Shown here in pieces: positions 59,801-64,000 of a stretch of DNA of 64,000 nt. Within the stretch, counting starts at the first letter, position 1; every line of letters begins with the position of its first letter. The stretch comes from Arachnopeziza araneosa. Taxonomy: Eukaryota > Ascomycota > Leotiomycetes > Helotiales > Arachnopezizaceae. The stretch is taken from the NCBI GenBank assembly GCA_003988855.1, contig QYAI01000014.1:241540-305539 (forward strand). The letters run 5' to 3'. The notes under the pieces were generated by a model that searched no databases, had not been told where the DNA came from, and was given only the letters and a program-made list of their open reading frames with translations. The position numbers were made by a program, and so were the translations under genes.

Positions 59801-62800
59801 TGCGGTATCAGAAGAACCTACTGCTATTCAGAGTACAACCTCGAAGACAAAGTTTAATATCACCTTATTCCTCGACCTGTACGAGATTAGTATACCACTT
59901 ATGCAAGCATTGAGATACAAAGTATCAGGCACCGTAGCCCGGGCTTCTCTTGCGGCGCAGATCAACAATGAAGTCATCTTTGATTTTGATATCAAGGAGA
60001 ACTCGCATGATATTCAAACCATCTCTCTGGGGAGAGTCGCAAGCATAGCAGTCTTGCAGATACCACCTACCAATGGTCATGTCACGTGTCAGATGTCACA
60101 GCATGAAAATAGGTTGTCAATTTTTGCTTCACTTGAACCTGTCAAGCTCGATGCTGCAGCCGTTCATAGCCTCTTGACTACGATCAATAGACCTGAGATT
60201 TCGAATGCCATGGCAGAAGTGCAAGAGGATGTTCATGTAATTCAGATTCATCTCGAAGAAATATTCGGTCGGCAAAAACAGGAACCACGAAACTTAGCAG
60301 CAGAAGGAAAGCCACTTATCTATGATTCCCACCTCACATTGGCTGGATTTCACCTCTTCGCAAATGCCCAAGGACCCCAGAAAGATCACAATACAGCAAG
60401 GCTAGATTTCAATTTTGGATGCATTCAGCTAGTCGCTACGAACCGCCTAGAGCAAGATGGTCCTTTGCTTGAAAATCCTGAGTTACGAATGAGTATGCGT
60501 CATATCGTGTTCGAGCTTTCTCGATGGAACAGTAATACTTTAGAACCATGTGGTAGCCTCTCCTTTATGGCACACCTAATAGCCAGTTCAAAATTGAATG
60601 AGAGCGGCAACGAGGTTAGATTGTATCACATCAAAAGTGACGGCCTCGATGTCAATCTATTTGCTGATACTGCATCGTCGATTATGGATGTTTTAGGACA
60701 CCTACAATCCAAAATCAAAGACCTCAATCTGTCTCGAGAGAAAAGTTATCTCAGAAAGTTTCGCAAGGGGACACCTCGGATTACGATTGCCGATAGCAAA
60801 GACTCGCGGGAAGGCCCAACAATAATGTTTGAGTCCATGTACTCAGTTGAATTGCTGAATATTCAAATAAGCTGGCTTCTAGGGATTCAGGAAACCGAAC
60901 TTTTGTCGTCTGTTGAAAAGAATGAGAATTTAGTGCTTTCAATGAAGCGTATTGACCTTTCCACTAGGAAACAGAACTCCGCGCGATTAACAATAGAAGA
61001 CTTACAATTGCAAATGGAATCTGTGTTACCAGATAAGCCTCGGAGATCCTTGAATTCGGCACTGCTCCCAGAGGTTATCTTCAACGTTGGTTATATTTCC
61101 ACCGCAGACACTCGTCGTCTAGCTTTCCAAGCAGCTGGAAAATCTCTAGATCTACGTCTAACTTCACATTTTATGATACCTGCATCGAGGCTACAAAAGT
61201 CAATAAGTTCTGCTGCTGATAGGGTTCGTCTTGCTTCGGCATCTTGGACGGCTACAAACGAGCCAACAGTTGAAACACACCAGCAACAACCCTTTTTTGG
61301 CAAGAAGCGTATGGAGTCTCTGCTTGTCGATGCTGATTTTGCTGGGGCTGTGGTGTATCTTTCTGGTAATAAAATATCTGAGGCCTTTAGCCCTGGAGTA
61401 AGAGGCTCAAAGGTGCCTCAAGCAGGAAAATATGGCCAGTTTACGCAGACCGACTCAAGCAATAACACTGTATTACGCGCACCTGGGCTGGCTTGGAAAA
61501 TCGAGTACAACGATAATGCTACAAACGATCCTTCACTCAACGCTGAAGTAAAAGTCCATGCATCATCAAACATTCTGTATCCCTCAGTTGTTCCCCTCGT
61601 CATGGAGATATCTTCCACTATAAAGGAAATCGTAAGCGATGATAGCGAGGACGATTTACTCCAATCCAAGTCGCAAACTCAAAAACCCAAGGTCGTAGAT
61701 GAAAGCAACATCTTGACTACGGACCCAAGCGCCGTATTAGGTCGTACGAGACTGAATCTTGGGCTTCGTATTTGTCGACAAGAATTTAGCCTAAGCTGCC
61801 AACCTATTGCTCGAGTTGCAGCTACGGCTAGGTTCGATAATATTTACCTTACAGTGAACACTGTACAGTCGGCTGAGCATGGTCACTTTTTCGCCGCTTC
61901 AGCCGCCATTACGCTACTACAAGCTTCAGTCCAACATGTCTATTCTCGCGAATCCACAGGCAGTTTTGATGTCGATTCTGTAGTTCTTTCATTAATGAAC
62001 AGCAAACATGTCAGCGGCACAAGTGGGCTTTCCGCTATCTTGAAGATTAGCCCAACGAATGTTCTTATCAATGCTAAACAGCTTCAAGATTTTCTACTAT
62101 TCCGGGAGATTTGGGTGCCACTCGAGATACGGCAAAATCCTCCGGGTTCGCCTCCTTCAGACCCTAATCTCCAGTCCCAGCCTTTTCTCGTACAAAGATA
62201 TCAACAAGTTGCCGCGACAGGAGCTTTTCCGTGGAATGCAGCCGTTTCCATCGCAAAATTGGATGTTCAACTAGATCTTGGTCAGGCCATTGGCAAATCG
62301 GCATTCACCATCTCCAATTTTTGGATCTCCTCGAGAAAGGACTCTGATTGGGAACAGAATCTTTGCCTTGGATTCGATAGGGTTGGAGTTGACAGCACAG
62401 GAAGGATGAGTGGGTTTGTAAGTCTCCAAAACTTTAGAGTACGCACCTCGATACAGTGGCCGGTCCGCGAGATGGCATTAAATGAGACTCCGCTTGTCCA
62501 AGGGTCGATGAGTTTTAGTCAGTTGAGGGCCAAAGCTGCATTCGACTACCAGGCTTTTCTAGTTGCTGACATCACATCATTTGAATTTCTTATGTACAAT
62601 GTACGAAATGGCTCAGATCTCAAAGGCGACAGACTTGTCGCAATTCTCGATGGACAAGCGGTGCAGGTATTCTGTACCACAACATCAGCATCTCAGTCAC
62701 TCGCGGTGTACCAAGCCTTTCAGAGATTGATCCAAGAAAAAAGATCAAACTACGAAGCTTCTCTGGCTGAAATTGAGAGGTTCATGAAGCGTAAATCCGG

Positions 62801-63539
62801 TCCCCTCACAGTTTCGCCCACCGTGAAACAGTCTCTTGGGGCTGTGGAAGAGAACAGAGACATAGGTTCTCTTATATCACTCCATACAGACGTTATAGTC
62901 ACTCTCAAGGCTGTAAATCTAGGTGCTTTTCCCAATACTTTTTCAGATCATCAGATCTTCAAATTAGAAGCACTCAACGCACAAGCTCGATTTGCTGTTA
63001 CTATAAGCAATAGGAAAATTCATAGTATTCTAGGTCTGACACTTGGGCAGCTCCGGATCGGTCTTGCCGCTGTTAAGAATGTCGACGTTCCCAGATCGGT
63101 TGTAGATCTATCAGTGGAGGATGTTGTGAATAATGCAACTGGATCTCGGGGAGGAACGATTCTCAAGGTTCCTAGAGTCGAAGCCAACATGCAAACTTGG
63201 CAGGTGCCGAATTCCACTCACATAGATTACATTTTCAAAAGTTCATTTGAAGGGAAAGTCGAGGTTGGCTGGAATTATTCCCGAATCAGTTACATTCGCA
63301 ATATGTGGGCTACACATTCAAGGGCACTTGCTCAAAGGCTTGGTAAACCACTTCCGCCGTCTGCAGTAAGGATTACTGGGGTTCCGGATGGGGAGAACAA
63401 GGGAAGGCAGGATGGCGAACAGCAAAAAATTACGGCAGAGGTTAACGTCCCCCAATCTAAGTATGACTACACTGCACTCGAGACACCTGTCATTGAGACA
63501 CCGCAGCTGAGGGACATGGGAGAAGCAACGCCACCGTAA
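53863..63539 (+). CDS. CSF1: Csf1, bridge-like lipid transfer protein (fermentation-associated protein)
   Basis: Three exons: 53863-53915, 53964-53999, 54047-63539, giving 3193 residues, close to the usual fungal length. The N-terminus MLGALTTSP is followed, across two short introns, by the membrane anchor VFLVELIVCGILTLFFLFYF. Then comes the chorein-like start (LQISLLGGRVFFKGFKYHG, FVTWCYWLRNV). The long rest is beta-rich with regularly spaced hydrophobic residues and acidic disordered loops. Csf1 belongs to the repeating-beta-groove lipid transporters (with Vps13, Atg2, Tweek/BLTP1). These form tube-like bridges at ER contact sites; in yeast Csf1 supports lipid homeostasis, cold tolerance and supply of phosphatidylethanolamine for GPI anchors. 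The last exon is 9.5 kb without interruption, showing strong selection. Confidence 0.95.
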
Positions 63540-64000
63540 ATTGTCTTCTTTGGTGTATAGAATATGTGCTAACACATTGCAGGTTAGAATGGATCGGACT
63601 TCATCGTGAAAGGCTTCCAAACCTAACTCATCAAATTGTAATTGTAACTCTTTTAGAGCTAGCAAGCGAAGTTGAAGATGCATATAGAAAGATTTTAGGT
63701 ACATAGTATAAAATTAAAAGTTGCTAAATCTACAAAAGTAACAAATAGTTTAGTAGTAAAAGTTTCTATTAAATATAATATTTGGTACACGCTTCTACTC
63801 GCATTCGCTTGTAGTTAGCGCAAGCAGGTATAAACTTGTAAGCAAATTGTAAAGGCTAATTTACTTATAAATGTAAGAGTTCACGATTACACGGTTAGAA
63901 CACGTGAATGATGAATCTGTTATTTCAAGAAGGTAAAGCTGAAGAGCACCAAGTGCTTGAAGCTTTCTACATATACCCTTCGTACGAGAGAAACAGCTAA
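63540..64000. other. 3' flank of CSF1 to the window edge
   Basis: AT-rich, with repeated short runs such as TAGTAGTAAAAG. No coding sequence, tRNA or repeat family recognised. Confidence 0.4.

Overview
The window is nuclear DNA of a filamentous ascomycete. Short spliceosomal introns (mostly about 45-170 nt) with GT..AG borders and CTRAY-type branch sites interrupt most genes. The gene set includes a CTF1/Far-type zinc-cluster regulator, a Csm1/Pcs1 monopolin subunit, a fungal TAM-type methyltransferase, a Nif1-like protein and Csf1. My impression from protein style and base composition is a leotiomycete (Helotiales-like); this is inference and was not tested by any search. I see no plasmid, virus, CRISPR array, rRNA or convincing tRNA.

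Layout: 20 protein-coding loci. From left to right: (1) a LysM-domain protein that runs off the left edge (-); (2) CTF1/Far-family Zn2Cys6 factor (-); (3) MCD4 GPI ethanolamine-phosphate transferase (-); (4) CSM1/Pcs1 (-); (5) MSP1 AAA ATPase (+), divergent from CSM1; (6) cystathionine beta-lyase (+); (7) a secreted single-pass membrane protein (+); (8) an unrecognised, possibly frame-disrupted protein (-); (9) an RBM26/27-like CCCH-RRM protein (-); (10) a GH92 mannosidase with 13 exons (-); (11) a Nif1-like low-complexity protein (-); (12) LSB6 type II PI 4-kinase (+); (13) a SNF2-RING helicase (+); (14) RRP8 (+); (15) DDI1 (-); (16) a GNAT arylalkylamine-type acetyltransferase (+); (17) NOG1 (+); (18) a TAM methyltransferase in ten exons, seen only after manual splicing (+); (19) a TMEM184/Ost-alpha membrane protein (-); (20) CSF1, about 9.6 kb of coding sequence (+). 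Gene-poor stretches lie at 18.2-21.1 kb, 27.9-29.3 kb, 46.6-48.2 kb and 49.8-51.0 kb.

Most loci are housekeeping genes: ribosome biogenesis (RRP8, NOG1), GPI anchors (MCD4), mitochondrial protein quality control (MSP1), ubiquitin-linked proteolysis (DDI1), phosphoinositide and bulk lipid traffic (LSB6, CSF1), nuclear RNA surveillance (RBM26-like) and methionine metabolism. They do not form an obvious operon-like pathway or a secondary-metabolite cluster, although a LaeA-like methyltransferase and a fatty-acid-responsive regulator are present.

The most unusual signals are in gene architecture. They are a 2-nt exon in the GH92 gene, a DDI1 start codon split by an intron, a zinc cluster assembled from 25-nt and 18-nt exons in CTF1, a GC-AG intron in the methyltransferase, and a possible 29-nt intron in the TMEM184 gene. 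I did not find a convincing new multi-gene system. Exon borders were derived by hand from frame, splice consensus and family similarity, and need transcript support.
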